Of a DNA stretch of 64,000 nt, positions 10,491 through 22,655 are shown one piece after another. The DNA comes from Metallyticus violacea (Eukaryota > Arthropoda > Insecta > Mantodea > Metallyticidae). Below the pieces are notes generated by a model. That model did not search any database, was not told the DNA's origin, and saw only the letters and a list, made by a program, of their open reading frames with translations. The stretch is taken from NCBI GenBank assembly GCA_030762175.1, contig CM060830.1:53871501-53935500 (forward strand), in the 5' to 3' direction. A program made the translations under genes and the position numbers. The number at the start of each line of letters is the position of its first letter. Positions within the stretch are counted from its first letter, which is position 1.

Positions 10491-11935
10491 TAGGACAAAG
10501 TCGCTAATGGCACAGGTGTTGCAAACACAAACCCATGCGTGTCTCAGTAAGCATTCCTGGATCACATTGCGAACAGACATTTCGATGAAACAAGTTCTTC
10601 TTCACAGGGCGTGGAAGGAGGAACATTTGCTGACGTACTATCCAAAACATGTATGCCTAGTCCTTCATTGTTAGCTTCGATACATATTTCTCATCAAACA
10701 CGGCATTCATGCCACGATGATTTTCATTCGATGACACCACTTCGCTGTCAAAATTGAATCACAGTGCTCATCCATATTAATGGATTGAAATCGCCCCTAA
10801 GCTTGTTCAGCACAAATACAGCCAAACGACACATGTCAACAGCACACCCTACTGGGGCTTGAGGATGTAAGTTGCACTTTTCTTCGCCCCCTCTCACTAC
10901 CGCTGATTCGTAAACGCAGTTGTGTTAGAGGGATTTCAGTTGATCACGCTTGTATATCCAAGACTATATTTTGTGTCTCCAGTTGTGGATTTGTGGTGTA
11001 GTCACTCTTATCAGTGGTTTTACACAAATTGTGAGCCCTCTATTCGAATTTCTCTATAATTGCATAGGCCCCAAGATTGACTGCCATATGAGATAAATTG
11101 TTTACTTATTGCCAAATTCCTATTTTATTTCTTCAGTATTTTTAGTGTTTAAACTACAAGATGAGGTTAAACGTTTTACCCCAATTGTTTAACAAAGTTT
11201 CCTAATCTTTACGTAGCAGGTCATCGTAAACTTCCTCCGCATCTCGCTGATACCGCTCGAGAAAAAGTTTCTATTCCTATATTTGACCTACAGTTTCTGC
11301 ATTCCACACTAACCGGATGTTTCCAGCAGATAAAGTGCCGGTTGCTAAGTAAGGGTCACTATTGTTAGTTGTGACTTGTGAGTGACGGTGGTGTGTGAAG
11401 TTAAATGGCAATTAAAATGTAATCTATATCCTAGTGGAAAACGTGAACGTGGAAATTACACCGTGAATCACACAATTACATGTATACTATTATAGCCGTA
11501 ATACAATTTTTAAGCATGCAGAATATCATTTCCAAAGAGCATTTTACATTTGCATTCTTATTTTACATTTATTCCGCTTGTTGTGTATACAGCAAAATAA
11601 GAGTGTTAGCATCTAAATTAATTACCCTTCTTAATATTCACAACCAATTAATAATTTAGTGTTTTCTGGAGTTTACAGTTGGCATTATCCTGATAAAGAT
11701 AGTAGTGGCACCAACTTTCGGTTTCTATAACACCTGTCTTGCTCGCAAACGTTTTGCTATTTCATGTTTTACTAATACATTTCATGTATTTAAGAGCAGA
11801 GCACACGTGTTCGCTTGGGTAACTCTACAAATTCTTGGAATTTGTAACACAGACTGCTTCGTGCATGGAGAAACCCTACCGTAATCTGTTCGTTTATATC
11901 AGAACTACTTTGTAATACAGCATGTCCTATTACTG
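10491..11935. other. Non-coding stretch
   Basis: No domain recognised. The part at 10491-10900 is moderately G+C-rich and may be more of the broken mariner or another repeat, but no catalytic motif is readable. The rest is AT-rich. Confidence 0.4.
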
Positions 11936-13210
11936 GTGGTAGTAGTAGTAGTAGTAATAGCAGTAGTGTTTTTATTGCCGTGTCACCAATACAATATGTA
12001 CAACTTCAACAGGCGCACGGGTGCGTGTTTTTATTATACACTTGGTATGTTTGATTTAGCGTAAGATATTACATTAGATATTCACATAAAGATATAAAAC
12101 ACATATACATTGAGCAATAAAACACAAAACATAAATAATAAATAAACAAAATAAAAATTCAAAATGGAATAAAATATGTAGCAGAATTATAACTTTAAAA
12201 TACTAAAAATACATATAAAACATGAAGAAATCCCAGTTTGCACGAAACAGAGTTAAATTGAGTCAATTTGTTTCTCTCCCAAACCCCCGTAGCTGTTTCA
12301 CTTTCATCAGACATTTACTCAATCTTTCCTCTCCTTCTTTGCCTACCAGCAAAGCCCAGCATGACCATCTGCCTCTATTCGATCCTGTAAGGGAGTGCGG
12401 TAGATACTTTTCCCTCCATTCTTCCGTATTCTTACATTCAGCCAGAATATGTGTCCATGATTCCACCTTCTTACAGATGAGACAAATTCTCTGCTAATAT
12501 TCATCAGTTACCTTTATCATCCCTAATGCCCCTAGTCTCCAATGCTTATCCCCCATCCCGATTTTGCCCTGATTGTATTTCCAGTGTAATCATCTATATA
12601 TATTACGCAATTGTATGGCCTATCCATATCCTTCAAGCGGTTCCTAAACTTCCTCCATGTGTTCTTTCTATTCCCCTGACCTGCCTTCCAAATGAAGCCC
12701 ATTCCTGTTATTTCTAGTCCCTTTGCTAATTTGGAATGCCCATGCCTTGTTCCCTCCCATCCCCAGTGGTTCATGTAACACAATGCCCTAATTCAAGTTT
12801 AGTTTCTATAAATAATTCACAGTCCATTACATCATCACTCTGATTTTACACTCTGTGGGTTCGCTATAGGTCTCCAATTCTCTCTTAATTCCGCAGTTTC
12901 CTGTGCCCCTCCCCATCGTCAAAATTCCTTTCAGAAAAAATGTTCTCGCTGAAATCAGGTTCTCACTTTGCTCCCATCCCTAAATCTCCGCCCTATGTCA
13001 TTGTAGATCTTACTAGAGTCACATAGTCGATTTCCGGTACACATACATGCATATCTGGGATTCTGTTATGTAACCAGAGAGTTTCTACTGCTTTCATTCC
13101 TGCTTTATACTTCGTTCATCTTCCGTTCGTAAAAGTAATGCCGAAGCATACGATAATCTTCACGTTGTCTAATTGCTACCCCGCGTACTTCCATGTCTCC
13201 GCCCTTTAGC
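11936..13210 (-). pseudogene. Non-LTR retrotransposon 3' end with Cys/His C-terminus
   Basis: The last part of ORF2 and the 3' untranslated region of a non-LTR retrotransposon on the minus strand. Near 12420-12495 the frame reads ICLICKKVESWTHILAEC, a C-x2-C ... H-x4-C cluster typical of the C-terminus of insect ORF2 proteins. Upstream, open stretches at 12532-12783 and broken frames up to about 13210 look like the region after the RT domain. The reading frame ends at about 12263. The 3' region has AATAAA signals and ends near 11936-11990 with GACACGGCAATAAAAACACT and a short (CTA)n tail. Stops and shifts show it is dead. The RT active site lies outside or is lost. Confidence 0.75.
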
Positions 13211-14021
13211 ATTGTTACAAGTTGTGGCACTTTTTTCGTAAACTACGCAGAAAAACAGAAATTTTTTATGTTTTGAACAAAAAAAAAAAAAAAAAAACAC
13301 AATCTATTAAACCATATCTTTATTATTTACTGGACAAAAAGTTTATAAAATTCGTGAATATTCCACTTTATGAAGGCCGAAACCCTGGCTGATGCATTTT
13401 TCAATGTACCAACTACACTAGTAGGAATATATTGCCTGGACCCTGCTTTCTAGTACATGTTTACCAATTAAATGGAACGACGTCATTATTAATTAATTAC
13501 ATTTAACATCCTGCAGGTCTACTGCATTCAGCAGAAAAAGTTAAAATGCTATAAAAATGAAATAGAGATGAAAAGTATCCCAGAATGAGCATAGTACATA
13601 TTACCATTATGTTGTGTGCACTTTAAGCGACCGTTGCGTTGTTAACGGAGACAGGCTTGCTGACAAATGACTGTCGTAACCGAAAAGAATTTTATTAGTA
13701 ATTTAAAGCAAGCGTGCAGAAGCTAATTTAAACATAATGAAAAACCACATGTTATACTCCATTTTTCCTTCCCAATGAAGGGTTCCAATAATATACGAGA
13801 AGATAAAAACCAGATAGCTGTAAGGCACCAAGAACTCAGAGCTCATTTGCGCCAAGGGTTACCTTTCAAGTTGTTACAAACAACCTTCAGGTGGCGCAAT
13901 TGAGATATATCATTACTATTTTCAAAACAACTTACATTTGTGGAAACAGATGAATCTTAGAAATTGATCGAGTAGTTTGTTTACGTTGAGAATTTAAACA
14001 AAGCAATTTTGTGGGAAAAAA
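13211..14021. other. Non-coding stretch with an A19 tract
   Basis: No gene seen. A run of about 19 adenines lies at 13279-13298. No SINE head was found next to it. Confidence 0.45.
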
Positions 14022-14396
14022 ATGGAAATTTTGCATAAAGGTTTTCGTTGGATGAATTTTTACGATTTTAGTAAAAGCGTAAATCAACAGCAATGCATAG
14101 ATCGCTTCATTCAACTATTGGTAATGAAACATCATCAGAAAAGATTGTTTACATATAATTGGTTTGCAGAATTTCGTCGTGGTTGTGCGTCCAAATTTGG
14201 TGAACATTGACCAAAATCGGTTTTCATTCCAAAACCTTAGTAACAAAACTGAAGAAGATCGGCATGTGACTTAAAGTGAACAAGAGGCATCCTTAATCAT
14301 ATCTAAAAATGCAGAGAATTCGATTGGCATCAGCATTTATCTGTGAAAAATAACTGTTTCCGATGGATTCCGCATAATTTGACAGAAGCTCAAAAA
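14022..14396 (+). pseudogene. Mariner transposase N-terminal fragment
   Basis: From 14022 the frame reads FRWMNFYDFSKSVNQQQCID and then YNWFAEFRRG, the N-terminal helix-turn-helix of a mariner transposase. A frameshifted continuation gives PKSVFIPK, then words matching the linker and the block before the first catalytic aspartate, including FRWIPHNLTEAQK near 14355-14392. The fragment ends abruptly at about 14396, where the AATAAATAAA tail of the minus-strand non-LTR element begins. The catalytic domain is absent. Confidence 0.8.
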
Positions 14397-15164
14397 ATTA
14401 ATAAATAAATAAAATAAAGCAGAATCCAACAATGCAAACATGACAAAAAAAAGTTACAAAAACAGATAGGATGAGAACAAAAAATTAGTAATGTTGATAA
14501 AGGATAAGTTAATAAATGGTCACAGGATAAAGCGAAAGTACACAGATTCATATTTAATATATCAATAGTTAAATAATGTAATTTATTATATAATGTTTGC
14601 ATTCTAAGCACAGAAGAATATTTATATAAATCAGTTTTAATTCTTGGAATAAAAAAACATAACGAAATCGGTTTGTGTGATATTTGGAACATAAAACCAT
14701 ATTGATTGTCTCAGGTTTGAATCATCTACCTTATTGTGCAATAGTTTGTAAAATAAAAGTAACAAGTGACGATCCCTTCTGTGAGATAAACTTTGGTACT
14801 GAAATAATTGGAGTAAAGTGTCATAAGAAATTAAATTAGAAGAAAAAACCTATCGTATATGTAAAATGTATACTTTAGAAATATGGGTTGAATTATTTAA
14901 AATATTAATAGATTTGTCAATGTATGAACTCCATATAATAGAAGCATATTCAAGTTTAGATCTTACAAATGAATTCTGTAAAATAAATAGAATTCTCAGG
15001 TCATTAAAATAAGGTGAATTACGAATAATAAATCCCAAATTCTTATGTTCATGTTCATATTGACGAATATTACAAATGTAATGTAAACACACTTTATGAA
15101 TGCGTTGATGCTTTTTAAACAGATTACTTGCAGTGAAAGTTTCAACGATTAAACCATTAAACAC
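14397..15164 (-). pseudogene. Non-LTR retrotransposon RT C-terminal remnant
   Basis: On the minus strand, the frame at 14850-15164 reads LGFIIRNSPYFNDLRILF and FVRSKLEYASIIWSSYI, the conserved post-RT region of jockey-like non-LTR elements in which SLVRS.LEYAS..WSP is typical. A later frame (14390-14692) gives FIPRIKTDLYKYS followed by LRMQTLYNKL, matching the usual C-terminal tail. The 3' end is marked by a TTTATTTATT tail at 14397-14412. The element cut off the mariner fragment at 14396, so it inserted later or was joined by deletion. Confidence 0.75.
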
Positions 15165-16059
15165 ATATTACTATTTCGTTTAACTTCGAGTGAAAAAAAA
15201 TTAATGGTTTATACTTTAACATGTTTTAATGTACTAAAACTCCAAATAGATACAATACCTTTGCTTGCAGTAGCAGTAAAAGAAACAAAACATTCATGTT
15301 TTTACGTAATGTTCATTAAATGAGGAAAATGCAACCTTTTAATGCATAACTTTAAGAAATACAATAAAAATAAAATAATTGAATCTATGTGTTTAAAAAT
15401 TTAATAAATGTTATCACTTTATCAACCATATATTCATCTTGGCTATTTTTGATCATATTTTATTCATTTGATTCGATTGTTTGGTGTCTAACTTTTGCCT
15501 ATTCAGGTTGCACTCGTTTGTTCTTGGTTTCTGTTCTGTTTTATTTATCCACAGCTTTATTGTATTGAGCCTTGATTTTTATTCATCTTCTCTTCTTTCG
15601 ATTAATTACTTTTGCCTCATTTTTGCTGAGTTTATATCTGCCTACCTAGAGGCTTATTACATGGAATTAATATTTTTTCTGCGCTTCCTATTTTGTGCTT
15701 CTTTTTTCACTCAGCTATTTTAGCCTCCCTTCATCCTTTATTTAACATACCTATAAAATAAAGGAATTATTTTAAAAAATATTTTCAACATAAATTATGA
15801 AAAACATTTTTATCAGAAAATTTCTACTATTTGGCTATAATTCAATTTTTCTCAATCGATTCTCTGAGGCATGCAGGAAGTCAGTTTTTTTACCTTTATT
15901 TTCAAACTATTGTAATTTTGCCAGTTTCTATTATTCCGTTTGTTGTTTATGTTCTTTAGTCCAGTCTGTTCACGTCTGGACTAGCACGCCTTTGAACTAT
16001 CGAGTGTTAAATATCTTTAAAGTTTTTGTTACATTTTAGCCTTATGGAATGGGGCGTGA
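15165..16059. other. AT-rich non-coding stretch
   Basis: Very T-rich on the plus strand from 15420 to 16040. The open frames here are hydrophobic by composition only, with no domain. Confidence 0.45.
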
Positions 16060-16330
16060 TCGTGCATGAAAATGTATGCATTATCCCCTAACCAGTCCTT
16101 TATTTGAGGCAATAGATGAGGTAAAATTGCCTGGGTAAGGTTTTTCCGGAAAATTTTCCTTACCCTGATGCGTCAAGGGCTAGGTCATTTCTTCAACATC
16201 AATATATTGTGTTTTATTCATCCATAGGTTCAAGAACAACCCCTTTCCCCCAGAGTAACATAACATCTGCACTGGGACAATTAATGGAACTGCCCACTAA
16301 TTTATTAGAACAAGGGGCTGGCATCGGTAA
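16060..16330 (+). repeat. Possible uncharacterised retroposon
   Basis: A block richer in G+C than its surroundings, with phrases such as GGTAAGGTTTTTCCGG and CCCCTTTCCCCCAGAGTAAC that resemble SINE bodies. No clear A/B boxes or TSD were found and no second copy is in the window. Confidence 0.25.
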
Positions 16331-16639
16331 AAAAATATTGATTTTGATTCACTGTACCATAAAGTTTGTATAACTGACCAGTAACATGCACAGACATAAC
16401 GCTCCACGTATAGAATGCTTCACCTTTATACAACGCACTGAGGATTAAATTCCTGTTAGGTCCCAGATGAGATGCTTTCTGGTTAAACTGTAAATGCTTA
16501 CTATAAAAAAAGTCTGTGTGTTTTAAATGTTATAGTAAACAGCACAATGATTATATTCCATACAAAATATTACTTTTAGATTTAATCGTAATTAAAAACT
16601 AACTTATTACATTAAAATGTGTTTGAATGGTTTATGAGT

Positions 16640-17002
16640 ACTATATAAACAACTTACTCCGGTCTTCTGCAGAACAGTTTTTCAGGTTCTTTGACCATTC
16701 CATTCGTTGCCGTGTTAGGTGTGTGTTTGTCTTTCTGCGAGGTTTTTATTCCAATTGCACAAAAAGTTCTCCCGACTGTCCTAGAAGAAATATCAATGTC
16801 TTGGGACTAATTATCTTCCTTCTTCCACATTTTCTCTTTTGTTGTAATACTTCATTATTTTCTGCTGATAGTGCAATTCGCTTAACAGACTTTTGAGATA
16901 TTTGTAATCCTTTGAGTATTTCCTTCGAGGTGCAGCATCTTTATAGATTTATGTGCTTGCTATATAAACTTTCCTGGGTGATAAATCAGTTTTTTTCCCC
17001 AT
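16640..17002 (-). pseudogene. Tc1-like transposase N-terminal fragment
   Basis: The minus-strand ATG at 17002-17000 opens MGKKTDLSPRKV, a typical start of insect Tc1-like transposases. After a stop, shifted frames read ISQKSVKRIALSA (first helix-turn-helix), RTVGRTFCAIGIK (second DNA-binding half) and RMEWSKNLKNCSAED (linker before the first catalytic residue). The element stops there, at about 115 codons of the usual 340. All catalytic residues are missing and frames shift several times. Confidence 0.78.
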
Positions 17003-17649
17003 AAAAGAGTCTTTTTTGTAGATCAAAAGTAATGCATATTTTTCCCAGAAGACAAAATGATATTACCTGCAACCCTTTAGAAGAAGTTGAACCCTTAGTT
17101 CAATCATATCATTATTAGGTTTTAAAATACAACTAGCACACGGAAATTACTATTATCAATAAAAATATACTTACAGCCTGACAAAATTTATCCAGGCTTT
17201 GGAAAAAGGTACCAGAATTTCTTAGCAATTTAATAAGTCCTGGGTATTTTGTTTAGTGCACTTAGGGCTAATATGCTGCTGTTTCAAAGAAAAAGAATTT
17301 AGTCCAATTATTAGTCATAACTGTAGTTAATTTATTTATATCTTTCTGCTTCTTTACTATAGTATGACTGGACTAAAATGTTCTGTTTTATCGTATCTCT
17401 TAATTATTTTGTATTTACGAGCTTCATTCAAATTTAAACCCGACTTTTGTTCTCTGGGCTAGGGAAAGAGGGGCCGGTTAGGTGGGGACGTGTGGAGGGG
17501 AGTGATTCAACGGATACTTCCGCATTGGTTGTTTCATTGCCAGTAGCTCTATGTCTGAGCAAGTTGTTGCACCTTCGTTGCAAAGGAGCGAAACCGAAAC
17601 CGAGATTTTATCCAGACTTCGGACACCGTTTGAGCTACTCTTTCACTAA
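17003..17649. other. AT-rich stretch, possible mariner 5' region
   Basis: Nothing firm. From about 17440 the G+C content rises, and a frame starting MSEQVVAPSLQRSE near 17552 resembles some mariner N-termini, so the mariner at 17650 may begin here. I could not confirm it. Confidence 0.3.
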
Positions 17650-18505
17650 CCCAAGAGTTTCACTGGTATAAGACGTTCCCCAGCGGTCTTGATGCGGTGG
17701 ACAATTAAAGCCATGCCTATCGTCACTCAGAACAATAAACAGGCCTGTGTGACCTTGTGGAAGGTGATTGGCACCTAAATGTGCTCGAAATCGTTTCAGA
17801 TGTGGGCACACGCCATTCTTTATGAAGTACTAAGATTTCGGAATTTGTCGGCGAGGTGGGTCTCATGTCTCCTCCCTAATGAATAGAAAGAACATCAGTT
17901 AGAGACTTCTGGATGGTTTGAGGAAGAAGGTGAGCAGTTTTTGATCCGAATTGTGACCTGTGATGAGACGTGGGTACTCTACACCTCACAAATATAAGAG
18001 AACGAGTATGGCGTAAAGGAGCAGTAGGTAGGGGTGCTCAAATCAAGGTCAAAACTTGCCTGTCAGCCGGAAAAGTTCTTGCGATCGTGTTTTCGTACTC
18101 CAAAGTGCATTGCTCATCGATTTCCTTCACGAACGAAGTACTGTGAATGCGGCTTATTACTGGAAACTACTGCACGATGTGAGAGCCGCCGATCACAACA
18201 AAAGACTCCGGCTGTTCTGCTTCTGCATGACAACGCGAAGTCACATACAGCAAGAATAACCCGGGATCAATAAGTAAAATTAAATTGATACCCCTAGAAC
18301 ACCCTCCTTACATTCCCGACTTGTTCTCTTGCGCTTACCACATGTTCTGGCCACTGAAGGAGGCATTGGAAGCAAAAAGAGTCAGCGACGACGCGGAGTT
18401 TGAGCACTTTGTGCACAAGTGTTTGTTGACGAGTCAATCTTCTTTCTTTGGTGAGGAAAATCCGCTGGGGAAAAAACATTTCTATTGAAGGAAACGATGT
18501 AGAAC
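17650..18505 (+). pseudogene. Mariner transposase, decayed nearly full-length copy
   Basis: A plus-strand mariner transposase broken by many shifts. In order: SFQMWAHAILYEVL and FRNLSARWV (linker), EQFLIRIVTCDETWV with the first catalytic aspartate near 17940-17975, KVKTCLSAGKVLAIVFV near 18040-18095, RLFCFCMTT standing for the HDNA motif with the second aspartate near 18215, then HPPYIPDLFSCAYHMFWPLK near 18300-18360, where YSPDLAPSDYH is expected. It ends with VSDDAEFEHFVHKCLL and a GNDVEQ stop near 18500, matching GDYVEK of the family. The catalytic aspartate in SPDLAPSD is replaced. No TIRs could be matched. Confidence 0.85.
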
Positions 18506-20216
18506 AGTAACGCAATTTCTTTTTAATTGTAATGGTAAGAACAAATTTATTTTTGAAAAAAATAGATGGTTATTTGAATGCCCACATGATGTAATGTTCC
18601 AAAGGTCAAATTGTAGGTTAGAACAACTGCACTTTTATTACTTTCGTTGCGTATGAATTTGGTAGGAGGAAAAATATCTTTCTTCATAAAAACTTCTGGA
18701 AAACATTTTCTACAACTAAGGAATACATTAATCACAAATAAAAACAAAACTACTAATAATTATCGACAAAATGTAGGAACATAACTTTCAACCTCCAATG
18801 CAATGTTTTGATTTTCAGTGATGAATAAACACTCTGGTCTGTTTTGATGGATGATGCAGATGTTTTGACACGTGTGCAAATGGCTGAGCAGCGTTGACAA
18901 TTCCTGCCCCATGTTCGTCTTGTTAACATCACTTGTCTTGACCACACAGATTTGTGTTTGCACACATACAATAGACCCCAGTGTCTTCTAATGATGTTCC
19001 TCGTTCTGGTCTGAAACGCACATTAATCACGTCGTGTTTAAAGATTGGCTGGCAACAAAGGAAAGCGCTACTGCTTTGGCGGATTGTGTGTGAAGCGTGC
19101 ATGCTACAAAACAGGTTTAGGGTCAGCCGACAATACTAGCAATACAAGTGCGACTATCTAAAAGTATTTATTTGCTGTTATAAAGCCAAGAGATACTGGT
19201 ACTGTCTCTCTCTCAATTGTCCACACATTTCAGGTATCTGCTTGGAAAATGATTCATTATCCTTCTTAGTTTTCTTTGACAAATTAAATTATTTCTTGAC
19301 TGGTATTGTTCGTTCAACGCTTATAGCTGATAAATAGGGTACCAAAAATCTGGAGACCGCGTGTAAAAAACGCAAAAATATTCATTTAAGTTTATATTAT
19401 TTATGCCAATATAAACAGTTTGCAATAATCAGTTATATTAATTATAATTATGTAGCTCCTTCGCAACAGCTGAAGTGTTACAGACTCGTCTTTAAGCTAA
19501 CCACCTGAAATGATTGAGTTTATTGGGGAAAGTGTTTTTACAAGAAGTAAATTTGGCAACTCTATACCTGGGTATGTCAATCACACTTACAGCAATATCC
19601 ATTTATTGCTGACCGTCTAATGCATTTGAAATATTGCACTTAGTGTGTATACCCCTTTTCAAACATTTCTCTGTAATTTTTTGTAACACTATGAGATCAA
19701 AGCTCAAACACTGTCTATCTCATACCATCGTTCAATTGCATCACATCTTCGATGTGCGTCGACGGTGTCAAGCTGTAGATACTTCAAGAATCTGACACTT
19801 GGGTAAAGGTGTTTTCTTTAACGTGGCTTAGCACCAGGTTTATAGCCCTTTTATATAATTGTAAACATAGAAGTACAAGGGTGAGTTGTGGATTCACATT
19901 AAGTCAAGATCTAAAGATCAGGATTTTCAAATTGCATGCTCAAATTTTCGCATCATTCCATTTTGGAGTTCACACACTTTACTATCTGCCCTTTATCGCC
20001 TTGCAATGGGAGGAAGAAACAGGATGAAGAGATAATAAACACAAAACTCCTTCCAGTCAATATAGTGATAGCGTCTTGAAAGTATAACAGAGTAGTCCAT
20101 GATATGTATACACCTTTGTTAGATTGAATATCAATATTGTTTTTACATTTTGTAATATTTAAAATCAAAATAGTATGCACTTGGATGTTTATCTGAATGT
20201 TATTGCTCTGTTTCAG
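18506..20216. other. AT-rich non-coding stretch
   Basis: No repeat family or coding domain recognised. It ends at the polypyrimidine tract before the exon candidate at 20217. Confidence 0.45.
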
Positions 20217-20282
20217 GCAATATTACAGAGCCAGTCACATTATATTCAACACAAAGCGAAGAGTAATTCTGTTCCAGCCGCA
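20217..20282 (+). CDS. Candidate internal exon (66 bp), gene unknown
   Basis: A 66-bp segment framed by a good acceptor (TGCTCTGTTTCAG ending at 20216) and a consensus donor (GCA followed by GTAAGT at 20283). In phase 0 it is open for 22 codons and reads AILQSQSHYIQHKAKSNS then VPAA. Phase 1 is also open; the third frame has a stop. G+C is higher than in the neighbouring DNA and no transposon signature overlaps it. The protein is not recognised. If phase 1 is used it could join in frame to the candidate exon at 45283. Chance acceptor-donor pairs do occur in AT-rich DNA. Confidence 0.4.
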
Positions 20283-20606
20283 GTAAGTCTAAAATTGAAT
20301 TTTAAAATATTAAATTAAAACTGAATTGCTTGCTAGTTCCTTTTATAGCGTAAATTAGATTTGTATTTATCTAGGAATCCAAGACCCCTGAAAACATCTT
20401 AATAGCAGTTGCCTTTCTATGGCTCCCTTGCTCATTCATACTTCAAAGCATTAATCTTAAATGAAGCAGATGTAGAGAATAAAAGGGATAATCGCATAAA
20501 ATACCCATAAATGCACTGCTGGCCATTGCAGTACACTGTGCTTGTTTGTAATACCCATGTGGAAATGATTTATTTCAACCTTCACGTCTGTGTGTCCTAC
20601 AGGTTC

Positions 20607-20648
20607 TTTAATAGTGCTTAACGCCCACTACTGAGGCATCACAGGCTG
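20607..20648 (-). mobile_element. SINE-A 3' fragment
   Basis: About 42 bp matching the conserved 3' end of SINE-A in reverse (TTTAATAGTGCTTAACGCCC then CTACTGAGGCATCACAGG). The rest of the SINE is absent, as in a 5'-truncated insertion. Confidence 0.8.
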
Positions 20649-21889
20649 TACTGGATGTCAATTTATTTTTGCTGTGGACGCATTTTGTGCAACACGGGCC
20701 CTATTTCGTGGAATGAAATCCGGCACTCTCAGTATGTCATACTTCGTCTGCGATCAAGTTCAGACACCTGCTGGTATTGCTGGCGTATTTTCGACGAGTC
20801 ATGCTCGTTCCTTCTGAGTAAATGTGGGGAAGGTTTAACGCGTTTCTTATGGACATTTAAATTATTTTAATGGCGAGCTGTGTATATACTGGTCCATGAG
20901 GAACCACGTTTAATGACCAACAAATTGGAATAAGATGAGCAGCTGTAGTAACTGAATAACAATAAGCCCAGTTGGAAACAAAACTTTTTTAAAAATCCTT
21001 AAAACTTCTTACAACAATACTCTCTGTATTGTGTATTGCGTACTATTTTTCATCAATGTTTTTACACGACGTTTTGTACGAAAGTAACTGGTTATATTTA
21101 AAGGATGAGAAAATTCAATTACAGGCTTGCATACACAACTCACATTAAAGATGTAAGGGGCATTGAAGCAAATCATTGGGACTTTAAAACTTACATCCGT
21201 AAATAGTTGTGTACTTTATAATATAGGTAAGTTTCAATCTTTTTGTAACTTTAACGAAAAACTTTAGATTTTAATAACTTTTTTTTTAATTCCTGCATGC
21301 ATATCTTCGCACATATTTAAAAAAAAAAACTTAATATATGTACTGAAATATTCATTGCATTTGTGTACATACAAGGTAATGGTGAAGTTAATAACTATTT
21401 ATCTGGAAAATAAATATTAAATGTATTTTAAAGGAATCAGATCTTCTGTGGATAAACGTTTAAAGATATTCTCTTTTAGTCGATAAAAGCGTTTAGAATT
21501 CAGTAACATTATCTCACACCATACAGTTGCTGTACAAAGGTTTTATTTTTATAAAAGAAGCTCCTTTTCATTTCTTTCAATAGATTTTAATTAAATTTTA
21601 ATTAAAATAATTCGTTACTCCTGGACAAAAGTAAATATTTGTCATTATTATTGAAATAATCTCGAATTGATTATATCGTTAATCAAAATTAAGCACTGGG
21701 TGTAAACATGATGAAATATGGGGGTTTCTGATCGACACCACAAACAGGCAACGTAATTAGACAACACAGAAAAACAAAAAAGTCCAGTGGGAATTGAACT
21801 ACAGGGTTATCCAAAATTATGATTATAGTTGGAAAAATCACAACAGTTAAGACATAAACACAAAATATATTTTATTGTATAGCAGCACT
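20649..21889. other. AT-rich non-coding stretch
   Basis: No domain seen. The part at 20655-20870 has a plus-strand open frame without recognisable features. Confidence 0.45.
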
Positions 21890-22110
21890 TCTGTTTTTTT
21901 CACGAATGCTATAAATATCCAAATTATGCGTCTTTTGTCAATGTGCAAGAATACACTATAGTTCTTCTCATACACACTCCAGTGACGTTAGAAAGACTCT
22001 GTTACGCTCCTGCAAATCCGGAACAGTTCTGGTAGAGAAAGAACAAACACTTGATCCGTGAGGTTATCCCAGAGAAAAACATATGGTTAAATCGGGTGAA
22101 CAAGAGCACA
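21890..22110 (-). pseudogene. DUF4817-type transposase C-terminal fragment
   Basis: On the minus strand the sequence from about 22105 reads SPDLTICFSL with a frame change, matching the SPDLTP.D.FLWG motif at the third catalytic position of this family. It is followed by VFVLSLPELFRI and TESF, and a degraded version of the terminal segment. The plus strand downstream contains ACAGGGTTATCCAAAA at 21801, a possible transposon end. Only the last roughly 75 residues are visible and the third catalytic aspartate is lost. Confidence 0.5.
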
Positions 22111-22655
22111 AAGAGAAACATTGACTATTTATTAATTTATATAAGCATCCTATCTCTGCAATTACACGGCATTTGCGAACGAAACTGTTGTGGAGTGAAT
22201 CCTTAAATTCTGTGTGGAAGCGGATATAGAACAAAATTTCGAAAGTTGCTCTTTATTCTTGTAACAAAAATAGTCGTATGTATAATATATTCAGAAAACC
22301 CTAACAATGGTTTCTAATATTCCTGTAATAATTCACATTTACCAAGCCTTTGCGAGGGGAAATATAAAAAAAAATCCATTTATTTATAAACAGGATTTCA
22401 TCACATTATTTTTTAAGCATTCACAGCCGGTGTTATAATTAAAACACTTAAATTCCTCTGGGCTGTTTTGCCTTCAAAAACTAGACAGGAATGGATCAAT
22501 ACTGTCGTGTTCTAATAGGCAGGTTTTGTTCATCGTCCACTGATGATGCCAACCACAGTAGTTGATGAAAACTATGGTAGCAATTTAAATCATGGACCAC
22601 GGCAAAACAGTTCGAAAGAGTTTAATTGTTTTAATGGATTACAACACTAGGACAA

